64,000 nucleotides of DNA from positions 1,550,001 through 1,614,000 of the forward strand of contig JAAQVN010000001.1 in NCBI GenBank assembly GCA_011754535.1. The letters are read 5' to 3'. This document shows, piece by piece, positions 25,234 to 36,959 of this stretch (positions within the stretch are counted from its first letter, which is position 1; each line of letters starts with the position of its first letter). Made by a program: the position numbers and the translations under genes. Source of the DNA: Enterobacter asburiae. Lineage in GTDB: Bacteria; Pseudomonadota; Gammaproteobacteria; Enterobacterales; Enterobacteriaceae. The notes below the pieces were generated by a model that worked only from the letters and a program-made list of their open reading frames with translations, was not told the DNA's origin and ran no database searches.

Positions 25234-26466
25234 TCAGCCTCCGAACAGGTGGTTAAAGCGCTCGACCTCGACCCATTCGCCGGCTTCCACGTTGCCGCGT
25301 TCGCGCTCCAGCACGATGAAGCAGTTGCCCAGACTGAAGGAGCTAAAAATGTGCGAGCCCTGATGTCCGGTTGTGCTCACTTCAAGCTCACCGTCCGCGT
25401 TGCGCGTCAGAATGCCGCGCTGGAAATCGAGACGGCCCGGCGATTTTTTCAGACGCGTGGCGGCACGCACGCGCAGGCGTTCCGGCAGCGGGCTGGCTTT
25501 GTTGCCGGAAAGCTTCGCCAGCAGCGGGATCGCCAACTGGTAGAAGGTCAGCGCGGCAGAGACCGGGTTACCCGGCAGGCCGCAGAACCAGCTGTGCGGA
25601 AGCTTGCCAAAGGCGAACGGTTTGCCCGGCTTGATCGCCAGCTTCCAGAAGGCGATTTCGCCCAGCTCTTCAAGAAGGGTTTTAGTGTAATCCGCTTCGC
25701 CAACCGATACGCCGCCGGAGCTGATGACCACATCGGCGGCGTTATCCGCCTCGATAAACGCGGCGCGCAGTTTTTCCGGATCGTCAGGAATAATGCCGAG
25801 GTTAATCACCTCGCAGCCCAGCTGCTCCAGCATCAGGTGCACCGCCAGACGGTTGGTATCGTAAATCTGACCGTCCTGCAGCGGCTGGCCCGGAAGCTGC
25901 AGCTCGTCGCCGGTAGAGAAAACGGCAACGCGCACTTTCCGGACAACGTCAATTTCCGCGATGCCGAGCGACGCCAGCACCGGCAGTTCACCTGCCGTCA
26001 GCTTCTGCCCCTCGGCAAAGACCGTTGCGCCAAGGGTGATGTCCTCGCCGGTACGGCGGATGTTCTGTCCCGCTTTGACGCTCGCGGTAAAACGCACCCC
26101 GTCGTCGGTCTGCTCGGTCTCTTCCTGCATCACCACGGCGTCGCAGCCAGCCGGAACCGGCGCGCCGGTCATGATGCGTACGCAGGTGCCCGCAGGCCAC
26201 TCACCGCTAAACGGCTGGCCCGCAAAGGCTTTACCCGCCACCGGCAGGGCGTTACCCGTCCGGAGATCCGCCATGCGTACCGCGTAACCGTCCATCGCGG
26301 AGTTATCGAACCCCGGTACGTTAAGCGGAGAGACGATATCGCGCGCGGCAATGCGGCCAAAACAGTGCACAAGCGGCAGCGTTTCGACATCGTGCAGGGG
26401 AGTAATGCGGTCAAGCATCTGCGTGAGTGCCGTCTCAAGCGGCATCAGTCCGGCGGTAAAATCCAT
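25234..26466 (-). CDS. moeA: Molybdopterin molybdotransferase MoeA
   Basis: A 410-residue enzyme inserting molybdate into adenylylated molybdopterin. Conserved pieces: [14 protein letters not shown] near 50-65, [16 protein letters not shown] near 105-120, RRTGEDI near 155, [14 protein letters not shown] near 205, [14 protein letters not shown] near 268 and GLPGNPVS near 320. The start at 26466 follows CAGGAG and matches E. coli length (411). First gene of moeAB, divergent from iaaA. Confidence 0.96.
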   Translation of the reverse strand: MDFTAGLMPLETALTQMLDRITPLHDVETLPLVHCFGRIAARDIVSPLNVPGFDNSAMDGYAVRMADLRTGNALPVAGKAFAGQPFSGEWPAGTCVRIMTGAPVPAGCDAVVMQEETEQTDDGVRFTASVKAGQNIRRTGEDITLGATVFAEGQKLTAGELPVLASLGIAEIDVVRKVRVAVFSTGDELQLPGQPLQDGQIYDTNRLAVHLMLEQLGCEVINLGIIPDDPEKLRAAFIEADNAADVVISSGGVSVGEADYTKTLLEELGEIAFWKLAIKPGKPFAFGKLPHSWFCGLPGNPVSAALTFYQLAIPLLAKLSGNKASPLPERLRVRAATRLKKSPGRLDFQRGILTRNADGELEVSTTGHQGSHIFSSFSLGNCFIVLERERGNVEAGEWVEVERFNHLFGG

Positions 26467-26654
26467 GGTGGGCTCCTGCGGAGTAACAACGAAAGCGCTC
26501 ATTATGGCAGAAAAGTGCGGCTAACTGTATGACCCGATGGGTGTACGCTTTACATCACTGTTGCGTCTTTCTATATTCAAAAATCATCTGAAGTTTCATC
26601 GACGATAATGATATTTATAGAAAAAGCCGCAAATCAGGCTAACGGGTGATGCGA

Positions 26655-27593
26655 ATGGTTAATGCGGTAATCGCAATTCATGGTGGCGCCGGGGCAATCA
26701 CCCGTGCACAGCTCAGCCCCGAGCAGGAAAAGCGCTACATTGACGCGCTGTACGCCATTGTGGAAACGGGCCAGCAAATGCTGGAAGCGGGCGAGAGCGC
26801 GCTGGATGTGGTCACCGAGGCGGTGCGCCTGCTGGAAGAGTGTCCGCTCTTTAATGCCGGAATCGGTTCGGTCTTTACCCGGGATGAAACCCACGAGCTG
26901 GATGCCTGCGTGATGGACGGCGTCACCCTGAAGGCGGGCGCCGTGGCGGGTGTGAGCCATCTGCGAAATCCGGTGCTGGCGGCGCGACTGGTGATGGAGG
27001 AGAGCCCGCACGTTTTGCTGGCGGGCGCCGGGGCGGAGAAATTTGCCTTTGAGCACGGCATGGAACCGGTATCGCCGGATCTGTTTTCCACGGAAGAACG
27101 CTATCAGCAGCTGCTGGAAGCCCGAACGGCGGGCATGACGCAGCTTGACCATAGTGCGCCGCTTGATGAAACAACCAAAATGGGCACGGTCGGCGCGGTG
27201 GCGCTGGATAAGGCCGGAAACCTCGCGGCGGCGACGTCAACGGGCGGGATGACCAATAAGCTGCCCGGACGCGTCGGCGACAGCCCGCTGCCGGGCGCCG
27301 GCTGCTATGCCAATAACGCCACGGCGGCGGTGTCGTGTACCGGCACCGGGGATGTGTTTATTCGCGCCCTGGCGGCCTACGACATCACCGCGCTGATGGA
27401 TTACGGCGGCTTAAGCCTGAGCGAAGCCTGCGAGCGCGTGGTGATGGAGAAACTGCCTGCCCTGGGCGGCGTCGGCGGGCTCATTGCCGTGGATCGTGAG
27501 GGCAACGTGGCTCTGCCGTTTAACAGCGAAGGGATGTATCGCGCCTGGGGTTACGCCGGTGATGAGCCGAGCACGGGCATCTATCGTGAATAA
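26655..27593 (+). CDS. iaaA: Isoaspartyl peptidase / L-asparaginase IaaA
   Basis: A 312-residue Ntn-hydrolase precursor that removes isoaspartyl residues from peptides and also hydrolyses asparagine. It should self-cleave before the catalytic Thr in [14 protein letters not shown] (Thr at about 178). The N-terminal [14 protein letters not shown] and the substrate loop [14 protein letters not shown] are diagnostic. Three in-frame starts lie close together (26646 GTG, 26649 ATG, 26655 ATG); the third aligns with the E. coli start. It precedes gsiABCD by 11 bases, the operon arrangement known in E. coli (iaaA-gsi), linking peptide breakdown with glutathione uptake. Confidence 0.94.
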   Translation: MVNAVIAIHGGAGAITRAQLSPEQEKRYIDALYAIVETGQQMLEAGESALDVVTEAVRLLEECPLFNAGIGSVFTRDETHELDACVMDGVTLKAGAVAGVSHLRNPVLAARLVMEESPHVLLAGAGAEKFAFEHGMEPVSPDLFSTEERYQQLLEARTAGMTQLDHSAPLDETTKMGTVGAVALDKAGNLAAATSTGGMTNKLPGRVGDSPLPGAGCYANNATAAVSCTGTGDVFIRALAAYDITALMDYGGLSLSEACERVVMEKLPALGGVGGLIAVDREGNVALPFNSEGMYRAWGYAGDEPSTGIYRE

Positions 27594-27604
27594 GGGGGCA
27601 GCGC

Positions 27605-29476
27605 GTGCCGCACAGTGAAGAGTTGGACAATCGTCAGGTACTGGCTGTCCATCAGCTGAATATTGCGTTTCAGGAGGAGCGGCAGTTCATCCCCGCAGTA
27701 CAGAATTTATCGTTTTCGCTGAATCGCGGCGAAACGCTGGCGATTGTCGGCGAGTCTGGTTCCGGTAAGTCGGTTACCGCACTGGCATTGATGCGCCTGC
27801 TGGAGCAAACGGGCGGGCAAATATCCAGCGAAAAGCTACTCCTGCGCCGCCGCAATCGTCAGGTTATTGACTTAAACGATCTGAGCGCCTCACAGATGCA
27901 GGGCGTGCGCGGGGCGGATATCGCCATGATCTTCCAGGAGCCAATGACCTCGCTCAACCCGGTTTTCCCGGTCGGGGAGCAAATTGCCGAGTCCATCCGG
28001 CTGCATCAGGGTCTGAGCGGCGATGAGGCGCTGAAAGAGGCCCGACGGATGCTGGAGCTGGTGCGCATTCCGGAGGCGCAGGCCATTCTGGGGCGCTACC
28101 CACATCAGCTCTCCGGCGGCATGCGCCAGCGGGTGATGATTGCCATGGCGCTCTCCTGCCGTCCGGCGGTGCTGATTGCCGATGAACCGACGACGGCGCT
28201 GGACGTGACGATTCAGGCGCAGATCCTGCAGCTCATCAAAGTGCTGCAGCAGGAGATGGAGATGGGGGTGATCTTTATCACTCACGATATGGGCGTGGTC
28301 GCCGATATTGCCGATCGGGTGCTGGTCATGCACAAGGGCAGCGCGGTGGAAACCGGCCCGGTCGAGCAGATCTTTCACGCGCCGGTTCATCCTTATACCA
28401 AAGCGCTGCTGGCGGCGGTACCGCGCCTGGGGGCGATGAACGGCAGCGATTTGCCGCGCCGCTTCCCCCTGATTTCTCTCGAGGCGTCTGAGCCGCAGGA
28501 GGATGAGCGCGAGCAGGACACCGTGGTGCCGGGCAAGCCGATACTCGAAGTGCGCGATCTGGTGACCCGCTTTCCGCTGCGCAGCGGCGTGTTGAACCGC
28601 GTAAAGCGCGAAGTGCACGCGGTGGAAAACGTCAGTTTCGATCTCTGGCCGGGCGAAACGCTGGCGCTGGTGGGGGAGTCCGGCTGCGGGAAATCCACCA
28701 CCGGGCGGGCGCTGCTCAGGCTCGTGGAGACGCAGGAGGGGACGATAACCTTTAACGGTGAACGTATCGACACCCTGCCAGATAACAAATTACAGGCAGT
28801 CCGCCGGGATATTCAGTTTATCTTCCAGGATCCGTATGCCTCTCTCGACCCGCGCCATACGGTGGGCTATTCGATCATGGAGCCGCTGCGGGTACATAAC
28901 CTGCTCGACGGCGAGGCGGCACAGCGCCGCGTGGCCTGGCTGCTGGAGCGCGTCGGCCTGAAGCCGGAACACGCCTGGCGTTATCCGCACGAGTTTTCCG
29001 GCGGACAGCGGCAGCGTATCTGCATCGCCCGCGCGCTGGCGCTGAACCCGAAGGTGGTGATTGCCGATGAGTCCGTCTCGGCGCTGGATGTTTCCATTAG
29101 GGCGCAAATTATCAACCTGTTGCTGGATTTACAGCGGGATATGGGAATTGCCTTCCTGTTTATCTCGCACGATATGGCGGTGGTAGAACGCATCAGCCAC
29201 CGTGTGGCGGTGATGTTTATGGGGCAAATAGTCGAGATTGGGCCGCGAAGGGCGGTGTTTGAAAACCCGCAGCATCCGTATACCCGCAAGCTTATCGCGG
29301 CGGTCCCGGTTGCCGATCCGGCGCACCGTCACGGCCAGCGCGTGCTGCTGCAGGATGAAATGCCGAGCAACATACGTAAACGCGGCGAGGCCGTGGAGCG
29401 CGTGACGCTGCGCGAGGTCGGTTCTGGCCACTTCGTGGCTCCCCCGCGTCAGGACAATGCATTTTCGCGGTTATAA
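27605..29476 (+). CDS. gsiA: Glutathione import ATP-binding protein GsiA
   Basis: A 623-residue protein with two fused ABC ATPase cassettes that powers glutathione import. First cassette: Walker [10 protein letters not shown] near 49, signature LSGGMRQR near 175, Walker B VLIADEPT. Second: VGESGCGKS near 358, signature FSGGQRQR near 460, Walker B VVIADESV. Each ends with the oligopeptide-transporter C-terminal region ([24 protein letters not shown]). GTG start at 27605 with AAGGGGG ahead, same N-terminus as in E. coli. Confidence 0.96.
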   Translation: MPHSEELDNRQVLAVHQLNIAFQEERQFIPAVQNLSFSLNRGETLAIVGESGSGKSVTALALMRLLEQTGGQISSEKLLLRRRNRQVIDLNDLSASQMQGVRGADIAMIFQEPMTSLNPVFPVGEQIAESIRLHQGLSGDEALKEARRMLELVRIPEAQAILGRYPHQLSGGMRQRVMIAMALSCRPAVLIADEPTTALDVTIQAQILQLIKVLQQEMEMGVIFITHDMGVVADIADRVLVMHKGSAVETGPVEQIFHAPVHPYTKALLAAVPRLGAMNGSDLPRRFPLISLEASEPQEDEREQDTVVPGKPILEVRDLVTRFPLRSGVLNRVKREVHAVENVSFDLWPGETLALVGESGCGKSTTGRALLRLVETQEGTITFNGERIDTLPDNKLQAVRRDIQFIFQDPYASLDPRHTVGYSIMEPLRVHNLLDGEAAQRRVAWLLERVGLKPEHAWRYPHEFSGGQRQRICIARALALNPKVVIADESVSALDVSIRAQIINLLLDLQRDMGIAFLFISHDMAVVERISHRVAVMFMGQIVEIGPRRAVFENPQHPYTRKLIAAVPVADPAHRHGQRVLLQDEMPSNIRKRGEAVERVTLREVGSGHFVAPPRQDNAFSRL

Positions 29477-29499
29477 CTTACAACAGGCAGGAGAACACA

Positions 29500-31038
29500 A
29501 TGGTTACTTTTGTAGCGCGTAGATGGTTGTTAGCCGCGAGCGTGACGGCAGCCCTGGCCGCTGCCCCCGCGTTCGCCGCCAAAGATGTGGTGGTCGCCGT
29601 CGGCTCCAACTTCACCACGCTCGATCCGTACGACGCCAACGACACGCTCTCTCAGGCGGTGGCAAAATCGTTCTATCAGGGCCTGTTTGGCCTGGATAAA
29701 GAGATGAAGCTTAAAAACGTGCTGGCGGAGGGATACACCGTGTCCGAAGACGGGCTGGTTTATACCATCAAGCTCAGAACCGGCGTGAAGTTCCAGGACG
29801 GGACAGATTTCAATGCGGAGGCGGTGAAGGTTAACCTCGATCGCGCCAGCAATCCGGAAAATAGCCTCAAGCGCTATAACCTGTATAAAAATATCGCCAG
29901 CACCGAGGTGGTCGACCCGGCGACGGTAAAAATCACCCTGAAAGAGCCGTTCTCCGCGTTTATCAATATTCTGGCGCATCCGGCAACGGCGATGATTTCC
30001 CCTGCCGCGCTGAAAAAATACGGCAAGGAGATCGGCTTCCATCCTGTTGGCACTGGTCCTTACGAATTGCTCACCTGGAACCAGACCGATTTTGTGAAGG
30101 TGAAGAAATTCGCGGGATACTGGCAGAAAGGGCTGCCGAAGCTGGACACCATCACCTGGCGTCCGGTGGTGGACAACAACACCCGCGCGGCGATGCTGCA
30201 AACCGGCGAGGCGCAGTTTGCCTTCCCGATCCCGTACGAGCAGGCCGCCATTCTGCAGAAAAACAGCAAGCTGGAGCTGGTTGCCAGCCCGTCGATCATG
30301 CAGCGCTACATCAGCATGAACGTCACGCAAAAGCCATTCGATAATCCGAAGGTGCGTGAGGCCATCAACTATGCCATTAACCGGCAGGCGCTGGTGAAGG
30401 TCGCTTTTGCCGGCTATGCCACCCCGGCGACCGGCGTGCTGCCGCCGGCTATCGCCTATGCGCAAAGCTATCAGCCGTGGCCGTACGATCCGGCAAAAGC
30501 GCGCGAGTTGCTGAAAGAGGCGGGCTTCCCGAACGGTTTCAGCACCACGCTGTGGTCGTCGCATAATCACAGTACTGCCCAGAAGGTGCTGCAGTTTACC
30601 CAGCAGCAGCTGGCGCAGGTGGGGATTAAGGCGCAGGTCACCGCGATGGATGCCGGGCAGCGTGCGGCAGAAGTGGAGGGGAAAGGGCAGAAAGAGAGCG
30701 GCGTGCGGATGTTCTACACCGGCTGGTCAGCCTCGACCGGTGAAGCCGACTGGGCGCTGTCGCCGCTGTTTGCCTCGCAGAACTGGCCGCCAACCTTGTT
30801 CAACACCGCGTTTTACAGCAATCCGCAGGTGGACAAAGACCTGGCCGATGCCCTGAAAACCACCAAACCGGAAGAGAAAGCGCGCCTCTACAAAGACGCG
30901 CAGGATATTATCTGGAAAGAGTCGCCGTGGGTGCCGCTGGTGGTGGAGAAACTGGTGTCAGCTCATAACAAAGCGTTGACCGGGTTCTACATCATGCCGG
31001 ACACGGGCTTTAGCTTTGACGATGCGGATTTAAAATAA
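29500..31038 (+). CDS. gsiB: Glutathione-binding periplasmic protein GsiB
   Basis: A 512-residue SBP family 5 protein of the oligopeptide-binding type. A signal peptide of about 26 residues ends APAFA before AKDVVVAV. Conserved family parts include [19 protein letters not shown] and [19 protein letters not shown]. It captures glutathione in the periplasm and hands it to GsiC/GsiD. CAGGAG precedes the ATG by six bases; the gene is 23 bases after gsiA. Confidence 0.95.
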   Translation: MVTFVARRWLLAASVTAALAAAPAFAAKDVVVAVGSNFTTLDPYDANDTLSQAVAKSFYQGLFGLDKEMKLKNVLAEGYTVSEDGLVYTIKLRTGVKFQDGTDFNAEAVKVNLDRASNPENSLKRYNLYKNIASTEVVDPATVKITLKEPFSAFINILAHPATAMISPAALKKYGKEIGFHPVGTGPYELLTWNQTDFVKVKKFAGYWQKGLPKLDTITWRPVVDNNTRAAMLQTGEAQFAFPIPYEQAAILQKNSKLELVASPSIMQRYISMNVTQKPFDNPKVREAINYAINRQALVKVAFAGYATPATGVLPPAIAYAQSYQPWPYDPAKARELLKEAGFPNGFSTTLWSSHNHSTAQKVLQFTQQQLAQVGIKAQVTAMDAGQRAAEVEGKGQKESGVRMFYTGWSASTGEADWALSPLFASQNWPPTLFNTAFYSNPQVDKDLADALKTTKPEEKARLYKDAQDIIWKESPWVPLVVEKLVSAHNKALTGFYIMPDTGFSFDDADLK

Positions 31039-31043
31039 ACCTC

Positions 31044-31964
31044 ATGCTGAACTATGTTTGTAAACGCCTGCTGGGGCTTATCCCGACGCTGCTGATTGTG
31101 GCGGTGCTGGTGTTTCTGTTTGTCCATATGCTGCCGGGCGATCCGGCGCGTCTGGTTGCCGGGCCTGAAGCGGATGCCACCGTCATTGACCTGGTGCGTA
31201 AACAGCTTGGCCTCGACCAGCCGCTGTATATGCAGTTCATCCATTATATCTGCAACGTTCTGCAGGGCGATTTTGGTATCTCGATGGTGTCGCGCCGTCC
31301 GGTGTCGGAGGAGATTGCCAGCCGCTTTATGCCGACGTTCTGGTTAACGATAGCCAGCATGAGCTGGGCGGTGGTGTTTGGGCTTGGCGCCGGGATTGTC
31401 GCGGCCGTCTGGCGCAACCGCTGGCCGGACAAGCTCGGCATGGCGCTGGCGGTGACCGGCATCTCCTTCCCGGCGTTCGCGCTGGGGATGCTGCTGATGC
31501 AGATCTTCTCCGTCGAGTTGGGCTGGCTACCGACCGTCGGGGCCGATACCTGGAAGCATTATATTCTGCCCTCCATGACGCTGGGCGCGGCCGTGTCGGC
31601 AGTGATGGCCCGCTTTACCCGCGCCTCGTTCGTGGACGTGCTTAGCGAAGATTATATTCGCACTGCGAGGGCGAAAGGGGTCAGCGAGAAGTGGGTCATT
31701 CTCAAGCACGGGTTCCGCAATGCGATGATCCCGGTGGTGACGATGATGGGGCTGCAGTTTGGCTTCCTGCTGGGTGGCTCTATCGTCGTGGAAAAGGTCT
31801 TCAACTGGCCGGGGCTGGGACGTCTGCTGGTCGATTCCGTCGAGATGCGCGACTACCCGGTGATTCAGGCGGAAGTCCTGCTTTTCTCGCTGGAGTTTAT
31901 TCTTATCAACTTAGTGGTGGACGTGCTCTACGCCGCCATTAACCCGGCCATCAGGTACAAGTAA
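31044..31964 (+). CDS. gsiC: Glutathione transport permease GsiC
   Basis: A 306-residue DppB-type permease with six membrane segments. N-terminal [19 protein letters not shown] and [12 protein letters not shown] are family features; the ATPase-contact EAA loop is at about 205-225 ([20 protein letters not shown]). Starts five bases after the gsiB stop and ends one base before gsiD. Confidence 0.95.
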   Translation: MLNYVCKRLLGLIPTLLIVAVLVFLFVHMLPGDPARLVAGPEADATVIDLVRKQLGLDQPLYMQFIHYICNVLQGDFGISMVSRRPVSEEIASRFMPTFWLTIASMSWAVVFGLGAGIVAAVWRNRWPDKLGMALAVTGISFPAFALGMLLMQIFSVELGWLPTVGADTWKHYILPSMTLGAAVSAVMARFTRASFVDVLSEDYIRTARAKGVSEKWVILKHGFRNAMIPVVTMMGLQFGFLLGGSIVVEKVFNWPGLGRLLVDSVEMRDYPVIQAEVLLFSLEFILINLVVDVLYAAINPAIRYK

Positions 31965-31965
31965 G

Positions 31966-32877
31966 ATGCGATTGTTGAACTGGCGGCGTCAGGCCGTTTT
32001 GAGCGCGATGCCGGGGCTGAAACCGGAGCATGTCCGCACGCCGTGGTCCGAATTCTGGCGGCGTTTTCGCCGTCAGCCGGTCGCGATGGCGGCGGGGCTG
32101 TTTGTGCTGCTGCTGATTGCGGTGGCGATCGTTGCGCCCTGGGTGGCGCCGTTTGATGCGGAGAACTATTTTGACTACGACCGTCTGAACGACGGCCCCT
32201 CGATGCTGCACTGGTTCGGCGTGGACTCCCTCGGTCGCGATATCTTCAGCCGCGTGCTGGTGGGGGCGCAGATTTCTCTCGCCGCCGGAGTGTTCGCGGT
32301 GCTGATCGGCGCGGCCATCGGGACCGTGCTGGGGCTTGTCGCCGGGTATTACGAAGGCTGGTGGGACCGCATCATCATGCGCATCTGCGACGTGCTGTTT
32401 GCCTTCCCCGGCATTCTGCTGGCGATTGCCGTGGTGGCTATCATGGGCAGTGGTATGGCGAACGTGATTATCGCCGTCGCGGTCTTTTCGATACCGGCCT
32501 TTGCCCGCCTGGTGCGCGGCAACACGCTGGTGCTGAAACAGCAAACCTTTATCGAATCCGCCCGCAGCATGGGGGCAAGCGACGCTACCATCCTCTTTAG
32601 CCATATTCTGCCGGGCACGGTATCGTCCATCGTGGTCTATTTCACCATGCGTATCGGGGTGTCGATTATCTCGGCGGCCAGCCTGTCGTTTTTAGGGTTA
32701 GGGGCTCAGCCACCGACGCCGGAGTGGGGCGCGATGCTGAACGAGGCGAGGGCGGATATGGTGATTGCGCCGCACGTGGCGATCTTCCCGAGTCTGGCGA
32801 TTTTCCTGACCGTGCTGGCGTTTAATCTGCTGGGGGACGGGCTGCGCGACGCGCTGGATCCGAGGATTAAGGGGTAG
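31966..32877 (+). CDS. gsiD: Glutathione transport permease GsiD
   Basis: A 303-residue DppC-type permease, partner of GsiC. It has the OppC N-terminal extension ([17 protein letters not shown]), the [16 protein letters not shown] motif near 82 and the EAA loop [20 protein letters not shown] near 200. Last gene of iaaA-gsiABCD, followed by a REP. In E. coli K-12 the cyclic-di-GMP genes yliE and yliF follow; they are missing here. Confidence 0.95.
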   Translation: MRLLNWRRQAVLSAMPGLKPEHVRTPWSEFWRRFRRQPVAMAAGLFVLLLIAVAIVAPWVAPFDAENYFDYDRLNDGPSMLHWFGVDSLGRDIFSRVLVGAQISLAAGVFAVLIGAAIGTVLGLVAGYYEGWWDRIIMRICDVLFAFPGILLAIAVVAIMGSGMANVIIAVAVFSIPAFARLVRGNTLVLKQQTFIESARSMGASDATILFSHILPGTVSSIVVYFTMRIGVSIISAASLSFLGLGAQPPTPEWGAMLNEARADMVIAPHVAIFPSLAIFLTVLAFNLLGDGLRDALDPRIKG

Positions 32878-32890
32878 TGCAGTAAAATGT

Positions 32891-32922
32891 GCCGGGTGGC
32901 GGCTACGCCTTACCCGGCCTAC
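32891..32922. repeat. REP element between gsiD and rimO
   Basis: GCCGGGTGGCGGCTACGCCT followed by TACCCGGCCTAC, between two convergent genes; probably the shared 3'-end structure. Confidence 0.8.
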
Positions 32923-32938
32923 AACAGAGGGAGGGAGA

Positions 32939-34264
32939 TTAAACCCGGCTACCCCACAGGTCATACTCATCCGCGTTTTCAACCTTCACGCGAATAATAT
33001 CGCCCGGCTTAACGTTGGTTTCGCCATTCAGGTACACCGCGCCGTCGATTTCAGGGGCGTCCGCCATGCTGCGGCCAATCGCGCCTTCTTCGTCCACTTC
33101 GTCGATGATGACCATAATTTCGCGGCCCACTTTTTCCTGCAGACGCTCGGCAGAGATCTGCTGTTGCAGCTGCATGAAGCGGTTCCAGCGCTCTTCTTTC
33201 ACCTCTTCCGGCACCTGGTCCGCCAGCTCGTTGGCGGTTGCGCCTTCTACCGGGCTGTATTTGAAGCAGCCGACGCGGTCAAGACGCGCTTCTTTCAGGA
33301 AGTCGAGCAGCATCTGGAAGTCTTCTTCGGTTTCACCCGGGAAGCCGACGATGAAGGTGGAGCGCAGGGTCAATTCCGGGCAGATTTCACGCCACTGCTT
33401 GATGCGCGCCAGCTGGCGGTCAACCGAGCCAGGGCGCTTCATCAGCTTCAGGATACGCGGACTGGCGTGCTGCAGCGGGATATCCAGGTATGGCAGGATT
33501 TTGCCTTCCGCCATCAGCGGGATCACGTCGTCAACGTGCGGGTACGGGTAGACGTAGTGCAGACGCGTCCAGATACCCAGTTTAGACAGCTGCTCGCACA
33601 GGCCCACCATGCTGGTTTTCACCGGCTCGCCGTTGTGGAACCCGGAGCGGTGCTTAACGTCCACGCCGTACGCGGAGGTGTCCTGGGAAATCACCAGCAG
33701 CTCCTTCACGCCCGCGTCGGCCAGGCGTTTCGCTTCCGCCAGCACTTCGCCAATCGGACGGCTCACCAGATCGCCACGCATGGACGGGATAATGCAGAAG
33801 GTGCAGCGATGGTTGCAGCCTTCGGAAATTTTTAAGTAAGCGTAGTGGCGCGGCGTCAGCTTCACGCCCTGTTCCGGCACCAGGCTCAGGAACGGGTTGT
33901 GCTTGGGTTTTGGCACGTAGTGATGAACATGTTGCAGCACCTGCTCGTAGCTGTGCGGGCCGGTGATCTCCAGCACCTTCGGGTGCACTTCGCGGATCTG
34001 GTCTTCTTTCGCACCCAGACAGCCGGTCACGATCACTTTGCCGTTTTCGGTCAGGGCTTCACCGATGGCTTCCAGTGACTCCTGCACCGCGCTGTCGATA
34101 AAGCCACAGGTGTTCACGATCACCATATCGGCGTTGTCGTAGCTTGGCACCACGTCATAGCCTTCGGTGCGCAGTTCGGTCAGGATGCGTTCGGAATCCA
34201 CCAGGTTTTTCGGGCAGCCCAGGGAGACGAAGCCGATTTTCGGCTGGTGCGTAACATTACTCAT
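32939..34264 (-). CDS. rimO: Ribosomal protein S12 methylthiotransferase RimO
   Basis: A 441-residue radical SAM enzyme that beta-methylthiolates Asp89 (E. coli numbering) of ribosomal protein S12. The N-terminal auxiliary cluster is held by Cys17, Cys53 and Cys82 (LGCPKN, NTCGF, GCLGA); the radical SAM cluster by Cys150, Cys154 and Cys157 ([10 protein letters not shown]); a TRAM domain closes the protein. Length and sequence match E. coli. Confidence 0.96.
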   Translation of the reverse strand: MSNVTHQPKIGFVSLGCPKNLVDSERILTELRTEGYDVVPSYDNADMVIVNTCGFIDSAVQESLEAIGEALTENGKVIVTGCLGAKEDQIREVHPKVLEITGPHSYEQVLQHVHHYVPKPKHNPFLSLVPEQGVKLTPRHYAYLKISEGCNHRCTFCIIPSMRGDLVSRPIGEVLAEAKRLADAGVKELLVISQDTSAYGVDVKHRSGFHNGEPVKTSMVGLCEQLSKLGIWTRLHYVYPYPHVDDVIPLMAEGKILPYLDIPLQHASPRILKLMKRPGSVDRQLARIKQWREICPELTLRSTFIVGFPGETEEDFQMLLDFLKEARLDRVGCFKYSPVEGATANELADQVPEEVKEERWNRFMQLQQQISAERLQEKVGREIMVIIDEVDEEGAIGRSMADAPEIDGAVYLNGETNVKPGDIIRVKVENADEYDLWGSRV

Positions 34265-34480
34265 AGGTTAAAAATTCATCAATTATGGAGTTATCAGGGC
34301 GGGATTTTACAGCGTATCGCGTGGGATTTATACACTCTTTGCAAGCGGGATGGGCCGGGTAGAGGTTGTAACATTGTAAATAATGTTAATTGGTTAAGAA
34401 TAATTGATCTCAGGCATTAAACTGTACAAAAAATGAACTTATTCTGAATATGCAACATGGCTGACAGAGGAGGAAATAGC

Positions 34481-34864
34481 ATGTCCGTTGACAGACTGAA
34501 ACGCGATCTGCTTAACAAGCTGATCAACGCCCGAATCGACCTGGCCGCCTATCTGCAGCTCAGGAAGGCAAAGGGCTATATGTCAGTCAGCGAAAGCGAA
34601 CATCTGCGTGATAACCTGTTTGAACTGTGTAATTTCATGCGTGAAAAAGCACCGACCCTGAAGGCGGAATACGATGAATGCGAGCTAATGGCGCTGCGCC
34701 GTGCCGCTGAGGTGCTCTCCATTGCAGGGGTATGTTTGATGAACGGACGCCACGACTGCCCGAATTTTATTGCTGTTAACGCGGAGAAGCTTGAAAACTG
34801 CCTGACAACGCTCTCTCTTTGCATCATGTGCCTGAATAAGCACGAGACGCTTTCACAGCACTGA
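34481..34864 (+). CDS. bssR: Biofilm regulator BssR
   Basis: A 127-residue soluble protein, the same length as E. coli BssR (YliH). The segment DLAAYLQLRKAKGYMSVSES and the ending HDCPNFIAVNAEKLENCL match closely; the middle is more variable. BssR affects biofilm formation and indole/AI-2 signalling by an unclear mechanism. Start at 34481 fixed by GAGGAGG; the in-frame ATG 24 bases upstream lacks one. Ends before a GC-rich hairpin. Confidence 0.9.
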   Translation: MSVDRLKRDLLNKLINARIDLAAYLQLRKAKGYMSVSESEHLRDNLFELCNFMREKAPTLKAEYDECELMALRRAAEVLSIAGVCLMNGRHDCPNFIAVNAEKLENCLTTLSLCIMCLNKHETLSQH

Positions 34865-34868
34865 GCCC

Positions 34869-34888
34869 GGGGGGAGACAACTCCCCCC
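34869..34888. terminator. Hairpin after bssR
   Basis: GGGGGGAG / CTCCCCCC with loop ACAA, five bases after the stop. No T-run directly follows, so termination is unproved. Confidence 0.5.
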
Positions 34889-34972
34889 ATCTGATTAAGC
34901 TTTTGTAAAAGTGGTAACGCGCCCGGAGGTAATGGCTAATCTTTATGCCATATGCCGAAAAAGGAGCGCGTT

Positions 34973-36091
34973 ATGCCTCGATCCTCGTTGATTTTCCTGC
35001 CTGCGTTATTCATTCCGTTTTCGCTTATTGCCGCGCCAGAGGCGGTGAAGGTTGAGGTGCTGCAAAACCGACTCGATCACCCGTGGTCGATGGCGTTCCT
35101 GCCGGGCAATAACGGTTTACTGGTCACCCTTAAGGGCGGGCAGCTCAAGCGCTGGCAGGCCGGGAAAGGGCTTTCCGATCCCATTGTCGGCGTGCCGAAG
35201 GTGTGGGCGAACGGCCAGGGAGGACTGCTGGACGTGGTGCTGGCGCCGGATTTTGAAAAGTCGCGTCGCGTCTGGCTGAGCTATGCCGAAGCCGGGCAGG
35301 ACGGCAAGGCCGGAACGGCGGTGGGCTATGGCCGCCTGAGCGACGATTTTTCCCGCATCGAGGGATTTCAGGTGGTGTTCCGCCAGATGCCGAAACTCTC
35401 TACCGGAAACCATTTTGGCGGGCGACTGGTGTTCGACGGAAAAGGGTATCTCTTTATCGGACTCGGCGAGAACAACCAGCGCCCGACGGCGCAGGATCTG
35501 GACAAGCTGCAGGGTAAAGTGGTGCGCCTCACCGAAGACGGCAAAGTGCCGCCGGATAACCCGTTTGTGAATACCTCCGGCGCGCGGCCTGAAATCTGGT
35601 CTTATGGTATTCGCAACCCGCAGGGAATGGCGATGAACCCGTGGAGCGACACGCTGTGGCTGAACGAGCACGGCCCGCGCGGCGGGGATGAAATCAACAT
35701 CCCGGAGAAGGGCAAAAATTACGGCTGGCCGCTGGCGACGCACGGCATCAACTACAGCGGGCTGAAAATCCCGGAGGCCAAAGGCGAGCACGTTGAGGGC
35801 GCGGAGAAGCCACTGTTTGTCTGGAAAGTGTCACCCGCCGTCAGCGGCATGGCGTTCTACAACAGCGACGTGTTCCCGCAGTGGAAAAACAAGCTGTTTA
35901 TCGGCGCACTGAAGGAGAAGGACGTTATCGTGCTGAGCGTAGACGGCAACAGGGTCACGGAGGACGGTCGGATCCTGGGCGACCGGGATAAGCGTATTCG
36001 CGATGTGCGGGTGGGGCCGGACGGGTATCTGTATGTACTGACGGATGAAACGGACGGGCAGCTGTTGAAAGTCAGCCCGTCCGGAGCGTAA
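34973..36091 (+). CDS. yliI: YliI, PQQ-type aldose sugar dehydrogenase
   Basis: A 372-residue exported beta-propeller of the soluble glucose dehydrogenase / sorbosone dehydrogenase family. Signal peptide about 1-21 (ending LIAA). Family residues: LDHPWSMAFLPG, the catalytic-His region STGNHFGGRLVFDG, NEHGPRGGDEIN, and the C-terminal RIRDVRVGPDGYLYVLTD. E. coli YliI (Asd) oxidises aldoses with PQQ, which E. coli cannot make; whether this strain makes PQQ is not shown here. Start at 34973 after AAGGAG; an upstream ATG at 34952 is in frame. Converges on gstB with no spacer. Confidence 0.93.
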   Translation: MPRSSLIFLPALFIPFSLIAAPEAVKVEVLQNRLDHPWSMAFLPGNNGLLVTLKGGQLKRWQAGKGLSDPIVGVPKVWANGQGGLLDVVLAPDFEKSRRVWLSYAEAGQDGKAGTAVGYGRLSDDFSRIEGFQVVFRQMPKLSTGNHFGGRLVFDGKGYLFIGLGENNQRPTAQDLDKLQGKVVRLTEDGKVPPDNPFVNTSGARPEIWSYGIRNPQGMAMNPWSDTLWLNEHGPRGGDEINIPEKGKNYGWPLATHGINYSGLKIPEAKGEHVEGAEKPLFVWKVSPAVSGMAFYNSDVFPQWKNKLFIGALKEKDVIVLSVDGNRVTEDGRILGDRDKRIRDVRVGPDGYLYVLTDETDGQLLKVSPSGA

Positions 36092-36718
36092 TCAGGTGAC
36101 CGGGATCATCACCACGTTACGGTATGCCGGGCGATCGCTCAGCTGTTTAAGCCAGCGCTCAAGGTGCGGGCGCGGGGTCCACTTCAGACCGAGGTTGGTC
36201 AGGTTCCACACGAACGGCGCAACGGCAATATCACCCACGCCGAACGCCTCACCGGAGAACCAGGCGTGGTTCGCCAGTTCGTCATCCATCATGGCAAACA
36301 GGTTTTCGCAGGCATCCTGCGCGGCATGAATAGCAGGGTAGTCGCGCTCGGCTTCAGGGGTCCTCACCAGCCCCATCAGGATCACGCGGTGAACGGGGGA
36401 GAGCGTCTGGTTTGCCCAGTCCATCCACTTCTCACCCTGGGCGCGCTGCGCCGGGTTTTCAACCCACAGGCGGCCAAGACCGTACTGGGCGGCGAGGTAA
36501 CGCACAATGGTGTTGGACTCCCAAAGCGTCGCGTCTGTTTCGTCATCCCGCAGCAGCGGCACCAGGCCGTTCGGGTTCATGGCCAGATAGTCGGCCTCTT
36601 TGTTCACGCCGAACGACATGCCAGCCATGATTTGATTAAACGGTAAATCCAGCTCTTCCAGCGTCCAGAGCACTTTCTTAACGTTGGTCGAATTGTTCCT
36701 GCCCCACAGCGTAATCAT
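36092..36718 (-). CDS. gstB: Glutathione S-transferase GstB
   Basis: A 208-residue GST: thioredoxin-like N-domain ([29 protein letters not shown] cis-Pro; [10 protein letters not shown] glutathione site) and helical C-domain from about 88. E. coli GstB acts on bromoacetate and similar electrophiles. The start at 36718 follows AGGAG. The gene sits near the glutathione importer, though not in its operon. Stop abuts that of yliI. Confidence 0.95.
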   Translation of the reverse strand: MITLWGRNNSTNVKKVLWTLEELDLPFNQIMAGMSFGVNKEADYLAMNPNGLVPLLRDDETDATLWESNTIVRYLAAQYGLGRLWVENPAQRAQGEKWMDWANQTLSPVHRVILMGLVRTPEAERDYPAIHAAQDACENLFAMMDDELANHAWFSGEAFGVGDIAVAPFVWNLTNLGLKWTPRPHLERWLKQLSDRPAYRNVVMIPVT

Positions 36719-36959
36719 ATTTTCTCCTGATGAGATGTGAATCCGGGTCGGCTTTTCGCCATGGTGAGATAAACCTAACAATTACGCAACAGAAGACAAA
36801 AAAATCGCCTGAATCAAAGCGTAAATGAATGTTATTGCATAAACTTTAATAACTTTACCCTCGTTGGGTTTCTTTAACCGTTTTAGTGCGCTATTACTCA
36901 TCGCTTCTTGCGACACGGTGATGTGACGTAATTTTTGAATGGACACTCGGGTGGCATTT

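Noticed and set aside
25231..26532. 433-residue open frame opposite nearly all of moeA
   Set aside because: Complementary shadow of moeA; no family features, starts inside moeB.
29530..30570. 346-residue open frame opposite gsiB
   Set aside because: Antisense to a gene with signal peptide and family motifs; no independent evidence.
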